From Actinobacteria bacterium UBA4719 (lineage in GTDB: Bacteria > Actinomycetota > Actinomycetes > Actinomycetales > Dermatophilaceae): a stretch of 48,760 bases of DNA. Positions within the stretch are counted from its first letter, which is position 1; the number at the start of each line of letters is the position of its first letter. Below the pieces are notes generated by a model. That model did not search any database, was not told the origin of the DNA, and worked only from the letters and a program-made list of their open reading frames with translations. Position numbers and translations under genes: made by a program. Below, in pieces: positions 7,770 through 16,350 of the stretch. The stretch lies in contig DHJN01000065.1 in the NCBI GenBank assembly GCA_002404345.1, forward strand, positions 8,891 through 57,650, in the 5' to 3' direction.

Positions 7770-9239
7770 CCGTCTCCGCGGCAGTCCGAGTGCGGTGAGC
7801 GCGGCGCCGGAGAGCATGATCGCGGCGCAGATCAGCAGCGCGTTCCGATAGGCGGGCGCGAGGCTGGCAGGGTCGGCATACTCGTTGCCGCTCAGTCCGA
7901 CGATCACCGGAAGGGCGGCGACGGCCATCAGCCCGGCAGTTCGGGCGACCGCGTTGTTGACCCCGCTCGCCGTCCCGGCTAGCTCGTCGGGCGCGGCAGC
8001 AAGGACGGTGCCGGTCAGCGGTGCGACGGTCATCGCGAGCCCGAACCCCAGGAGAGTGACCCCGGGCAGGACGCTCAGGACGTATGACGGGTGGCTGGGT
8101 GAGAGCGACAGGAGCACGAGTCCCGTTGCTGCGGTGAGGGGTCCGCCGATGATCAGCGGTCGGGCACCGATCCTGGTGGCCAGGGTGCCGAAGCGGCTCG
8201 CGAGCAGGAGCATGACCACGCTGAGCGGCACGGCTGCGGCACCGGCCCGAAGCGCCGTCCACCCCGAGACGACCTGCAGGAAGAGCACCAGGAAGAGGAA
8301 CGTTCCGGACAGCGCCGCATAGATCGCGAAGGTCACGACGTTGATGACGCTGAAGTTGCGCGAGGCGAACAGCATGGTTGGCAGCATCGGGTGACGCGAG
8401 CGTCGTTCGGTGAGGATGAACGCGACCAAGCCAAGCACCCCGCCTCCACCGGCGGCGACCGTAAGGGCGTCGAGCCCGTGACCCGGCAAGGCGGTCAGCG
8501 CGTAGGTCACGCCGGCCAGCCCCAGGGCGCCGAGCAGCACTCCCGGGACGTCAATGTGGTGGCTGGCAACAGGATTTCGCGACTCGGGCACGTTTCGAGC
8601 GGCCAAGGCGATGACCACGACGCAGAGTGGGGCGTTGACCCAGAACACCCAACGCCAGTCGTAGCCGACGAGCCATCCGCCGACCAGGGGACCCGACGCG
8701 GCGGCGATGCTCAGAGAGCCCGTCCACACCCCGATGGCGCGCATCCGGTCAGCCGGGCAAAAGGATGACTGCAGGATAGCCAGGCTCCCCGGAGTCAACA
8801 GCGCGGCCGCGACGCCCTGCAGCGCTCTGGCCCCGACAAGGGTCGCGATGTTGGGGCTCAGCGCGGACAGCATTGAGGCCACCGCGAACCCGGCGACCCC
8901 CCAGATGTAGACCCGGCGGCGACCGAAGCGGTCACCCAGGGATCCACCAAGCAGGATCAGCGCCGCCAGGGTCAGGGCGTAGGCGCTGATGACCCACTGC
9001 ACGCCGGTCAGATCGGCGCCCAGGTCGCGTCCGATCGTGGGTAGGGCGACATTGACGATCGTGCTGTCCAGGAGGGCGACGCCACTGCCCAGAACCGTGG
9101 TGAGCACGACGAGACGACCGCGCGGATCGTTGACCCGCAACACCGCTGGTCCCGGTATGGCGGGTCCTGGTGCGTCAGGTGCTGATGCGCAGGGCCCAGG
9201 CGCAGGGATCCCCCCACTGATTCTGTTCGGCTCTCTCAC
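7743..9239 (-). CDS. MFS drug:H+ antiporter, DHA2 (EmrB/QacA) family
   Basis: A 498-residue membrane protein predicted to have 14 hydrophobic segments. After a proline-rich N-terminus comes LDSTIVNVALPTIGRDL, the motif D1 region in helix 1. GGSLGDRFGRRRVY is motif A in loop 2-3 and GPLVGGWLVGYDWRWVFWVN is motif C with the end of helix 5. DHA2 members export antibiotics, dyes or biocides in exchange for protons; the substrate here is unknown. GTG at 9239 is chosen because an AGGAGG site lies 8 nt upstream (9248-9253). The ATG at 9290 would place that site inside the gene. The C-terminal eight residues are encoded by a 25-bp tandem repeat. Confidence 0.9.
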   Translation of the reverse strand: MREPNRISGGIPAPGPCASAPDAPGPAIPGPAVLRVNDPRGRLVVLTTVLGSGVALLDSTIVNVALPTIGRDLGADLTGVQWVISAYALTLAALILLGGSLGDRFGRRRVYIWGVAGFAVASMLSALSPNIATLVGARALQGVAAALLTPGSLAILQSSFCPADRMRAIGVWTGSLSIAAASGPLVGGWLVGYDWRWVFWVNAPLCVVVIALAARNVPESRNPVASHHIDVPGVLLGALGLAGVTYALTALPGHGLDALTVAAGGGGVLGLVAFILTERRSRHPMLPTMLFASRNFSVINVVTFAIYAALSGTFLFLVLFLQVVSGWTALRAGAAAVPLSVVMLLLASRFGTLATRIGARPLIIGGPLTAATGLVLLSLSPSHPSYVLSVLPGVTLLGFGLAMTVAPLTGTVLAAAPDELAGTASGVNNAVARTAGLMAVAALPVIVGLSGNEYADPASLAPAYRNALLICAAIMLSGAALTALGLPRRREMPAVATG

Positions 9240-9312
9240 CAAGTGAACCTCCTGACCACGAATGATCGGACCTCTCGGGTGTGATGACAAGGTTCTGAGC
9301 GAGAATTAGCGC

Positions 9313-10173
9313 GTGCCTGAGCTCCCCGAGGTCCAAGCGCTCGTCGACTTCCTGCGCGAGCGCACGGACGGCCTGGCCATCGTTGGCATCGAGCTCGGGT
9401 CGATCAGCGTCCTGAAAACCTATGACCCGGGACCCACGGCGCTGCACGGCCTGCCCATCAGCAACGTCACCCGCCACGGCAAGTTCATCGACGTCGAGGC
9501 CGAGGGGCTGCACCTGGTGTTCCACCTGGCCCGGGCCGGCTGGCTGCGTTGGTCCGACGCCCTGGCCGCCACCACGATCCGGCCGGGCAAGTCGCCCATT
9601 GCGTTGCGCTGCCGGCTCTCTGACGGGAGCGGATTCGACCTGACCGAGGCCGGCACGCAGAAGCGGCTCGCGGCATACATCGTGCGCGACCCTGCACAGG
9701 TGCCGGGGATCGCGCACCTGGGACCTGATCCGATGACCGAGGACTTCACGGCGGCCGACTTCGCGGCACTGCTCGAGGGCCGGCGAACGCAGGTCAAGGG
9801 GTTGCTGAAGGACCAGGGATTCCTGGCGGGCGTGGGCAACGCCTACTCCGACGAGGTGCTGCACGCCGCGCGGATCTCACCGTTTGCGCTGGGCTCCAGC
9901 TTGGACGAAGAACAGATTCAGCGGCTGTATGCCGCGTTGCGCGGCACGCTGGCCAATGCGGTCAGCGCCGCATCGGGCAAGCCGGCCAAGGAGCTGAAGG
10001 ATGCGAAGCGTGCCGGGATGCGGGTGCATGGACGCACAGGTCAGGCGTGCCCGGTCTGTGGCGACGTGGTGCGCGAGGTGTCGTTCGCCGACTCGTCCCT
10101 GCAGTACTGCGCCACCTGTCAGACCGGCGGCAAGCCGCTCGCCGACCGGCGGATGTCGCGGCTGCTGAAATGA
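9313..10173 (+). CDS. Fpg/Nei family DNA glycosylase
   Basis: A 286-residue bifunctional base-excision glycosylase/AP lyase of the formamidopyrimidine type. Translation from GTG gives PELPEVQALV, so Pro2 is the catalytic nucleophile and Glu3 the general acid. RHGKFIDVEAEG near 55 carries the conserved lysine. The helix-two-turn-helix QGFLAGVGNAYSDEVL lies near 172. The zinc finger CPVCG...CATC at 242-265 is complete. It removes oxidised purines or pyrimidines. It lacks the usual HLGM stretch (HLARAGW here), as in a divergent actinobacterial subgroup, so I do not assign mutM. It diverges from the MFS gene with 73 bp between them. Confidence 0.88.
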   Translation: MPELPEVQALVDFLRERTDGLAIVGIELGSISVLKTYDPGPTALHGLPISNVTRHGKFIDVEAEGLHLVFHLARAGWLRWSDALAATTIRPGKSPIALRCRLSDGSGFDLTEAGTQKRLAAYIVRDPAQVPGIAHLGPDPMTEDFTAADFAALLEGRRTQVKGLLKDQGFLAGVGNAYSDEVLHAARISPFALGSSLDEEQIQRLYAALRGTLANAVSAASGKPAKELKDAKRAGMRVHGRTGQACPVCGDVVREVSFADSSLQYCATCQTGGKPLADRRMSRLLK

Positions 10174-10185
10174 CCCCCCTCATCT

Positions 10186-10257
10186 CCGCTTGTTGCGCCG
10201 AAACCACGCAATGGCGCCTCGCGAAGGGGCAAAACGGTGGGTTAGCGGCAACAAGCG
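10186..10257. repeat. Dispersed palindromic element, copy 1
   Basis: The arm CCGCTTGTTGCGCCGAAACC from 10186 is mirrored imperfectly by a sequence ending GCAACAAGCG at 10257. The outer 10 bp pair perfectly. It begins 13 bp after the fpg-like stop. The same arm sequence recurs after pheA at 25695-25767, so this is a repeat family resembling REP elements and not a unique terminator. Confidence 0.75.
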
Positions 10258-10370
10258 CATATGGGTGCGGCGGCTGGGCGCGGGGCAGCAAGGGCAGGCC
10301 AGTGCTGTCAGAGGGATGCGACACGATTGGCGTGTCTCGGTATGTCTCAGGGAAACGCGATACAGCCGGA

Positions 10371-10376
10371 TAGCCT
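10371..10376 (+). promoter_or_regulatory. -10 box for a leaderless AAA ATPase message
   Basis: TAGCCT ends 6 nt before the GTG at 10383, with no ribosome site between them, as expected for a leaderless transcript. Confidence 0.5.
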
Positions 10377-10382
10377 GCGATC

Positions 10383-11600
10383 GTGGACCCGATCCGTAAT
10401 CCCTATGCCCCCGGCGCAGGCCAGCGCCCGCCCGAGCTCGCCGGTCGAGACGACCAGCTGCGAGCCTTCAGCGTGGTGCTCGAGCGCGTTGCCAGATCCA
10501 AACCGGAGCGCTCCATCGTCCTGACCGGACTGCGCGGGGTGGGCAAGACAGTCCTGCTCAATGCGCTGCGGTCAGCGGCAGTTCGCGCGCACTGGGGCAC
10601 CGGCAAGCTCGAGGCGCGTCCCGACCAACGGCTTCGCCGACCCATCAGCGCCGCCCTGCACGTCGCGGTGCGCGAGCTCGGCCATCCCCAGAGCGACGAC
10701 GTCGACCAGGTCCTCGGCGTGATCAAGGCGTTCGCCCAGCGCGAGGCGGCCCCGAACGCGAGGATTCGTGATCGCTGGAACCCGGGAATCGACGTGGCCG
10801 CGGTAAGGGGCCGGGCCGACTCCGGGGACATCGAGATCGACCTGGTCGAGCTGTTGACCGATGTCGGAGGGCTTGCCGCAGATGTCGGCAGAGGTGTGGC
10901 GATCTTCATCGACGAGATGCAGGACCTGGAGCCCGACGACATCTCCGCCTTGTGCGCCGCCTGCCACGAGATCAGCCAGAGCGGCCTGCCGGTCATCGTC
11001 GTGGGAGCCGGACTGCCCCACCTGCCGGCGGTGCTGAGCGCCAGCAAGTCCTACAGCGAGCGACTGTTCAAGTACTCACGCATAGACAGGCTCGACCGGT
11101 CCTCCGCGGACCTGGCGCTGCAGTCACCGGCCAAGGATGAGGGCGCAGAGTTTCACGAGGAGGCTCTTGAGGCGTTGTATGCCGCGACCGGGGGTTATCC
11201 GTACTTCATCCAGGCCTACGGCAAGGTCGCCTGGGACAGCGCGCCCACCTCGCCAATCACCGCGGAGGACATCCGGGTGGCCGCACCGGAGGCCGAGGCC
11301 GAGCTTGCCGTGGGGTTCTTCGGGTCGCGGTACGAACGGGCCACTCCCGGCGAGCGGGAGTACCTGCGTGCGATGGCCGATGCGGCCCAGATCGCCGCGC
11401 GGGACCAAGATGGCCCCGGCCTGGACGACAGCGAGTCGGTGACGACCGCGTCGGTGGCAGCGGTTCTGGACCGCAAGCCACAGTCCCTTTCAGTGGCCCG
11501 CGACGCCTTGCTCAAGAAGGGCCTGATCTACAGCGGTGAGCGTGGTCGGATCGCCTTCACCGTCCCGCACTTCGGCCGGTACCTGCGCGCGACCGGTTGA
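10383..11600 (+). CDS. AAA+ ATPase with C-terminal winged helix (Orc1/Cdc6-like architecture)
   Basis: A 405-residue ATP-binding protein. Walker A is GLRGVGKT at 49-56, Walker B is VAIFIDEMQDL near 176-186, and VVGAGLPHLPAVL carries a sensor-like position. The tail from about 340 (SVAAVLDRKPQSLSVARDAL, then an IAFTVPHFGRYLR strand) looks like a winged helix. It resembles STAND/ATPase-domain proteins common in actinobacteria whose role is mostly unknown; some act in DNA handling or defence. Its start GTG follows a -10-like box by 6 nt. The next gene begins 44 nt downstream. A specific cellular function cannot be given. Confidence 0.8.
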   Translation: MDPIRNPYAPGAGQRPPELAGRDDQLRAFSVVLERVARSKPERSIVLTGLRGVGKTVLLNALRSAAVRAHWGTGKLEARPDQRLRRPISAALHVAVRELGHPQSDDVDQVLGVIKAFAQREAAPNARIRDRWNPGIDVAAVRGRADSGDIEIDLVELLTDVGGLAADVGRGVAIFIDEMQDLEPDDISALCAACHEISQSGLPVIVVGAGLPHLPAVLSASKSYSERLFKYSRIDRLDRSSADLALQSPAKDEGAEFHEEALEALYAATGGYPYFIQAYGKVAWDSAPTSPITAEDIRVAAPEAEAELAVGFFGSRYERATPGEREYLRAMADAAQIAARDQDGPGLDDSESVTTASVAAVLDRKPQSLSVARDALLKKGLIYSGERGRIAFTVPHFGRYLRATG

Positions 11601-11644
11601 TTCGTCCTCCACTGGACAACCAGGCACAGCCAGCACAAACTGCA

Positions 11645-12163
11645 ATGGTGACCACGTTGCAAGGAGGCGGACGGACAGAGCCTGATGCCGAGCCGGAGTC
11701 CGCGTCTGAAGACTTCACGGAGATGCGTCGCCGTCGGGCCGAGCTGCTTGAGTCGATCAACGCACTTGAGCAGGCGCTCGCTGCGCCGGGACAGCAGATG
11801 CGTTGGGTTGAACGGGTTTCCGTCGCTCTGTTGGAGCTGACGGGCGACTTCCGCGACCACGTGGAGCTCACCGAGGGACCGGTCGGCCTCTACAGCCGGG
11901 TGCTTCGCACGTCGCCTCGGCTGGCCCACGAAGTCGATCGGCTGACCTTGGAACACGTCAAGCTGGCCCAGCTCGTGGAAGAGCTCCTCGCCGTGGTGGG
12001 CCAGGGGGCCAAGTCGTCCGAGCCGCATGAGAAGTTGCTCGACGATCCGACCAAGATTCGCGAACGCGGCACCAAGCTCCTGGGTGCCCTGGTCCGCCAC
12101 CGTCAGCGTGGCGCCGACCTCATGTACGAGGCATATTCGGTGGACATCGGCGGCCAGGACTGA
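11645..12163 (+). CDS. Hypothetical protein, possibly hemerythrin-like helical bundle
   Basis: A 172-residue, highly charged and helical protein. DFRDHVELTEGPVGLYSRVL, LTLEHVKLAQLVEELL and ALVRHRQRGADLMYEAYSVD place histidine and glutamate residues as in hemerythrin-like four-helix proteins, but spacing differs from the classical HHE motif and I do not claim iron binding. A TTG at 11597 would overlap the previous stop. The ATG at 11645 is preferred although its ribosome site is weak. It lies 44 nt after the AAA ATPase gene and may be cotranscribed with it. Confidence 0.65.
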   Translation: MVTTLQGGGRTEPDAEPESASEDFTEMRRRRAELLESINALEQALAAPGQQMRWVERVSVALLELTGDFRDHVELTEGPVGLYSRVLRTSPRLAHEVDRLTLEHVKLAQLVEELLAVVGQGAKSSEPHEKLLDDPTKIRERGTKLLGALVRHRQRGADLMYEAYSVDIGGQD

Positions 12164-12274
12164 GCTGGGACCCGTTTTGTCCGGACGTCAAGTCTGTCTG
12201 GTGCGTCACGTCCGCCTGTCGATGTGCCGTCCGTGTCCCCTTGACCCGCTAGACTCATGGCAGCGGTCCGGACT

Positions 12275-12346
12275 GTTCTGCCTCGGATTTGCTTCTTCAT
12301 GTCGATAGCCACGCGCCGCAACCACATGGTCTGCGCCGGGCAGAAC
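12275..12346 (+). promoter_or_regulatory. Inverted repeat in the DEAD-box helicase leader
   Basis: Perfect 8-bp arms GTTCTGCC (12275-12282) and GGCAGAAC (12339-12346) enclose 56 nt, ending 13 nt before the ATG at 12360. A -10-like TAGACT at 12250-12255 would give a leader of about 100 nt. Structured leaders are common on helicase genes controlled by cold or by autoregulation, but no known RNA family is recognised. Confidence 0.4.
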
Positions 12347-12359
12347 GACTCTCTGACGT

Positions 12360-13916
12360 ATGGAGTACCTACCTGTGTCGTCTGACACCACTTTCGCCAG
12401 CCTTGGCGTGCCCGCTTCCCTGACCACCGTTCTTGCGGCGGCAGGCATCACCATCCCGACTCCGATCCAGGCTGCGACGCTGCCCGACTCCCTTGCGGGT
12501 CGTGACGTGCTCGGCCGTGGCCGCACCGGCTCGGGTAAGACCTACGGCTTCCTGCTCCCCATGCTCACCAGACTGGCCGCGAGCAAGACCACTCGCCAGT
12601 CGCGCAAGCCACGGGCGCTGATCATGGCGCCGACCCGCGAGCTGGTGAACCAGATCGCTGCCGCCATGACCCCACTGGCCAAGCCGCTGGGGATCAACAG
12701 CCTCACCATCTTTGGTGGCGTCGGTCAGAATCCCCAGGTCAGCGGCCTTCGCAGCGGTGTCGACGTCGTCGTCGCCTGCCCCGGACGGCTCGAGGACCTC
12801 CTCGGTCAGGGCGCACTGACCCTGGACGCCATCGAGATCACCATTCTGGACGAGGCCGATCACATGGCCGACCTGGGCTTCCTGCCGGTCGTTCGCCGCA
12901 TCATGGACCGCACCCCCCGGACCGGTCAGCGGATGCTGTTCTCGGCCACGCTGGACGCCGGCGTCGACGTGATCGTCAAGCGCTTCCTCACCAATCCCGT
13001 GACTCACAGCGCTGACTCGGCCCAGTCGCCGATCTCGACGATGTCGCACCACGTGTTTCATGTGCGTCACGAAGGCCGCCTTCCGGTGCTGGTCGACCTC
13101 ACGTCGGCTCCGGGCCGCACGATGGTCTTCACTCGCACCAAGCACGGTGCCAAGAAGCTCTCAAAGCAGCTCAACGCCTCCGGCATCCCGACAGTCGAGC
13201 TCCACGGCAACCTCTCCCAGAACGCTCGCACCCGCAACATGGACGCGTTCCATGCGGGCGCGGCAAGCACGCTGGTCGCCACTGACATCGCGGCTCGAGG
13301 CATCCACGTCGACGACGTGGCGCTGGTCATCCACGCCGATCCGCCGGTCGAGCACAAGGCATACCTGCACCGCTCCGGTCGCACCGCCCGGGCCGGCGCC
13401 GAGGGCATCGTCATCACGTTGATGACCGACGACCAGGTCTCTGACGTCCGCGACCTCACCCGCAAGGCCGGCATCAAGGCGACGACGACTCGTGTCGACG
13501 CCGCCCATCCACTGCTCAAACAGCTCGCCCCCGGTGATCGCACCTTCAGCGAGCCCCTCGTACTGACCCCGGACGAGGGCAACGGCTCCCGGCGTACCGG
13601 TGGCGGCCGTCCCGGTGGCGGCCGCTCGGGTGCTGCGCGTTCCGGCGGAACCCGTTCCAATGGTGGCGGGGCAACCGGCGGTCGAGGAGGCGCGCCCCGT
13701 AACGGTTCTGGCCGCAATACGGCTTCTGGCGCTGGATCCTCGCGCGGCGGATCAGCCGGTGGCACGACACAGCGCTCCTCGGGCGCCAAGCGATCATCGT
13801 CGCAGGGTGGCAGCCGTTCCGGCGGCCAGGGCGGTTCGTCGTCGGTCTACTCGACGTCCTCGTCGCGTGGTGGCGCTGCAGCGTTCTCCGCCGGCTCCAG
13901 CCTCGGCAACCGCTGA
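12360..13916 (+). CDS. DEAD-box ATP-dependent RNA helicase
   Basis: A 518-residue RNA helicase. FASLGVP and TPIQAATLP form the Q motif near 13-40. Next come GRTGSGKT (motif I), APTRELVNQI (Ia), DEADHMADLGF (II), SATLD (III), VFTRTKHGAKKL (IV), VATDIAARGIHVDDV (V) and HRSGRTARAG (VI, near 340). The last 115 residues are rich in Gly, Ser and Arg (RPGGGRSGAARSGG...), an RGG-type tail that usually binds RNA non-specifically. It resembles RhlE/CsdA-type helicases of ribosome assembly and mRNA decay. An alternative GTG start lies at 12375. It converges with the next gene, with 2 bp between stops. Confidence 0.93.
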   Translation: MEYLPVSSDTTFASLGVPASLTTVLAAAGITIPTPIQAATLPDSLAGRDVLGRGRTGSGKTYGFLLPMLTRLAASKTTRQSRKPRALIMAPTRELVNQIAAAMTPLAKPLGINSLTIFGGVGQNPQVSGLRSGVDVVVACPGRLEDLLGQGALTLDAIEITILDEADHMADLGFLPVVRRIMDRTPRTGQRMLFSATLDAGVDVIVKRFLTNPVTHSADSAQSPISTMSHHVFHVRHEGRLPVLVDLTSAPGRTMVFTRTKHGAKKLSKQLNASGIPTVELHGNLSQNARTRNMDAFHAGAASTLVATDIAARGIHVDDVALVIHADPPVEHKAYLHRSGRTARAGAEGIVITLMTDDQVSDVRDLTRKAGIKATTTRVDAAHPLLKQLAPGDRTFSEPLVLTPDEGNGSRRTGGGRPGGGRSGAARSGGTRSNGGGATGGRGGAPRNGSGRNTASGAGSSRGGSAGGTTQRSSGAKRSSSQGGSRSGGQGGSSSVYSTSSSRGGAAAFSAGSSLGNR

Positions 13917-13918
13917 CC

Positions 13919-14986
13919 TCAACCGGCGGTTGCCACAGCCCAGTGGCGACCGCCGGTGAACAGAAGAGCGACCTCTGCCGCGTCGACGTCCTCCAGTGAC
14001 CGATGGGACCAGCGCGGCGCGTTGTCGCGGTCGACGAGCAGCGCGCGCACGCCCTCGACGAAGTCGGCCGAGTCCGCCAACCCGCCGCCCAGCATCAGGT
14101 CCTGCTCAAGCACCTGCGCCAGGGTGTTCATCCGGCCGGCTCTGCGGATGGCTTCCAGGGCAGTTGAGACCGCCAGCGGCGAGCGGCTCGCCAGGACGTC
14201 GGCACCTTGTTGGGCGCCGGGGGTCGGATGTCCCCGGAGGGCCCGCAGAATGGTGACGGGATCGTTCCCGGCGTAGCAGGAGTCGATCCAGTCCCTTTGT
14301 GCGCCAAGGTCGCCCACGGCCGAGGTGTTGCCGACGCCGGCGTCCAACGACTCACCGGCAGCTAGGCGGGCGATGATCCGGGAGATGTCCGCGCTGGCGA
14401 CCAGGGCATCGGCCAGCCCGGCGCTGACGGCGTCTGCTCCGCCGACCGGGAGTCCGGTCAGGGCCAGGTGAGTTCCTATCTCACCCGGCGCGCGGGACAG
14501 CAGGAACAGCGAGCCGACGTCAGGGGAGAAGCCGATGGTCGTCTCGGGCATGGCGACCCGTGAACGCTCAGTGACCAGTCGCAGACTCCCGTGGGCCGAG
14601 ATGCCGACCCCACCGCCCATGACGATGCCGTCCATGAACGCCACAAAGGGTTTGGGGTAGCTGTCGATCGCCGCGTTCAGCCGGTATTCGTCGGCCCAGA
14701 ACCGAAGCGCGCCCGCTGACCCCGCCAGGAGGGCCGTGCGCAGGGCCCGGACGTCGCCACCGGCACACAGACCGCGCTCGCCGGCGCCCTGGATCGAGAC
14801 CGCGAACACGGCGTCGTCCACGGCCCAGTCCTGCAGCTGCGCCAGGACCGAGGAGACCATGGGGTCGTTCAGGACGTTGATGACCTTGGGACGGTTGAGC
14901 AGGATCCGCCCCAGGTGGCCGTCCCGCGCATACAGCACCTCGTCGGTCATCCCCGGCCTGGCCGCAAACTCAACGTCGTCGCTCAC
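13919..14986 (-). CDS. 3-hydroxyisobutyryl-CoA hydrolase (enoyl-CoA hydratase/isomerase family)
   Basis: A 355-residue crotonase-fold protein of valine catabolism, expected to hydrolyse 3-hydroxyisobutyryl-CoA. GRILLNRPKVINVLN near 26 begins the crotonase core. GLCAGGDVRALR near 73 supplies the first oxyanion-hole loop, FMDGIVMGGGVGISAHG near 115 the second, and MPETTIGFSPDVGSLFLLSR near 143 carries the glutamate and aspartate typical of the hydrolase subgroup rather than hydratases. The length, well above the 260 of simple hydratases, agrees. Start is GTG at 14986; a nearer ATG at 14950 is possible. Its stop lies 2 bp from the helicase stop, so the genes converge. Confidence 0.87.
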   Translation of the reverse strand: MSDDVEFAARPGMTDEVLYARDGHLGRILLNRPKVINVLNDPMVSSVLAQLQDWAVDDAVFAVSIQGAGERGLCAGGDVRALRTALLAGSAGALRFWADEYRLNAAIDSYPKPFVAFMDGIVMGGGVGISAHGSLRLVTERSRVAMPETTIGFSPDVGSLFLLSRAPGEIGTHLALTGLPVGGADAVSAGLADALVASADISRIIARLAAGESLDAGVGNTSAVGDLGAQRDWIDSCYAGNDPVTILRALRGHPTPGAQQGADVLASRSPLAVSTALEAIRRAGRMNTLAQVLEQDLMLGGGLADSADFVEGVRALLVDRDNAPRWSHRSLEDVDAAEVALLFTGGRHWAVATAG

Positions 14987-15039
14987 CGCGCGATCCTGTC
15001 ATGCTGTCGAACGGCTCGGTTGAGTGGTTGAGTCCTGGT

Positions 15040-15711
15040 TCAGGGGCTGGACTCCAGCGCGAGGAGGTACTCCTTGGCCGCCAGCCCACCGGCATACCCG
15101 GTGAGGGCGCCCGAGGAGGCGACCACTCGGTGGCACGGCAGGACGACGCACAGCGGGTTCGCGCCCAGGGCCGCACCAACCGCACGGGAAGCAGTGGGAC
15201 GTTCGATGTCCTTGGCAATTGCGCCGTATGTCGTCCGGTGGCCGTAGGCGACCGCGTCCACCAGTCGCCCGAGGACGATCTGCTGGAAGGGCGTGGCCAG
15301 GACCAGGTCAGTGGGCAGGTCGAAAGCTCTGCGCCTGCCGCCAAGGTAGGCATCCAGCTCACGACGCGCCACGTCCAGGGCGCTTGGGGCACGCAGCACG
15401 CGGGGCGAGACCTGTCGTGCCAGACGCTGCAGCCAGGCGTCCTCGGCATCGACGTCCCGGACGAATGCCGACGCGATCAGGGCGCCAGAACTGTTGCGGG
15501 CCAACAGCATTCGCCCAATGGCGGTGTCCTCGACGACGTAGGACACGTCCGAGAGGGGCAGGTTGGGCCGCATCATCGGCGGGGCGAACGCCGACAGCCG
15601 TGCGGCCACGGCGTGTTCGGCCACGCTCTGTTCGGACGGGCCCTGTTCGGACGGGCCCTGTTCGGACGGGCTCTGTTCGGACACGGTGTGTTCGGACATG
15701 TCAGATCTCAT
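15040..15711 (-). CDS. ogt: Methylated-DNA-protein-cysteine methyltransferase
   Basis: A 223-residue suicide repair protein that moves methyl groups from O6-methylguanine to its own cysteine. The active site PCHRVV is near 193, preceded by the helix-turn-helix ATPFQQIVLGRLVDAV and YGAIAKDIERPTASRAVGAALGANP. YAGGLAAKEYLLALE closes the domain. The first 30 residues are an unusual hydrophilic SEQGP-type extension encoded by 15-bp tandem repeats. The ATG overlaps the end of the sigma factor gene by 11 bp, so the two are translationally coupled. A second ATG (residue 5) and two further ones just before the core (near 46) are alternative starts. Confidence 0.9.
   Translation of the reverse strand: MRSDMSEHTVSEQSPSEQGPSEQGPSEQSVAEHAVAARLSAFAPPMMRPNLPLSDVSYVVEDTAIGRMLLARNSSGALIASAFVRDVDAEDAWLQRLARQVSPRVLRAPSALDVARRELDAYLGGRRRAFDLPTDLVLATPFQQIVLGRLVDAVAYGHRTTYGAIAKDIERPTASRAVGAALGANPLCVVLPCHRVVASSGALTGYAGGLAAKEYLLALESSP
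15616..15699. repeat. 15-bp tandem repeat encoding the Ogt N-terminus
   Basis: Units TTCGGACGGGCCCTG and close variants run at 15616, 15631, 15646, 15661, 15676 and partly 15691. In the minus-strand frame they encode (SEQGP)n. The array ends about one base from the overlapping sigma factor stop. Confidence 0.92.
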
Positions 15712-16201
15712 TTCTGGAGATGGCGAGTCTCAAGGTGGCGAGAGCATCACTGACGAGCCGCCGGCTCATGGCCGGCGTCGTGCCAAGCGCTTTGGCGATG
15801 CTGGGATGGTCGAGGTCGACCACGTACTTCAGGACGACGGCATGGCGTTGGCGCTCGGGCAGATCCGCCACATGGGACCACAGGCTCTCATCGGGACGAT
15901 CCCGCTCCGGCCCCTTCACCACCGCTCGGCCCGAGACCTCACCGATCAGGGCGATGTCCTGTGCTGGCACCGCGCGTCGGCCTCGGGAAAGATGAACGTC
16001 CATCGCGCAGTGGGACGTGATCGTCAGCAACCAGCCCCGCAGATTCGTGCTCGAGCGCACTCTCGGATAGGCCGCGAGCGCCTGGGTCCAGGCCTGCTGT
16101 GCCACGTCGTCACCGTCAACCGGGCCCGCCAGGGCATGGGCCAGCCGAGCAACGTCGCGCCAGTGGGCGTCGACCAGATGTTGAAAGGGAGGCAGTGTCA
16201 C
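15701..16201 (-). CDS. ECF-like sigma-70 family factor
   Basis: A 166-residue sigma factor with only regions 2 and 4. HWRDVARLAHALAGPVDGDDVAQQAWTQA and LRGWLLTITSHCAMDV are region 2. LPERQRHAVVLKYV and HPSIAKALGTTPAMSRRLV are region 4 with its helix-turn-helix. Start is GTG at 16201 with little sign of a ribosome site. No anti-sigma gene is adjacent; instead the next gene, overlapping by 11 bp, is ogt. This suggests a role in the response to DNA alkylation or related stress, which is inference from context only. Confidence 0.85.
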   Translation of the reverse strand: MTLPPFQHLVDAHWRDVARLAHALAGPVDGDDVAQQAWTQALAAYPRVRSSTNLRGWLLTITSHCAMDVHLSRGRRAVPAQDIALIGEVSGRAVVKGPERDRPDESLWSHVADLPERQRHAVVLKYVVDLDHPSIAKALGTTPAMSRRLVSDALATLRLAISRNEI

Positions 16202-16350
16202 AGGGGTTCAACGTTTCCGGGGGCTGGGGTGTGAGGCCTGCGCTGATGGGCGGGGACGTGCCGGGCGGTGCCGGACGATGCCTTGACGGTATCCGTGCAC
16301 TGACGTTGAGTCGCCCGGCAGGTTCGAGCCATGGGTGACACGATGGCTTC

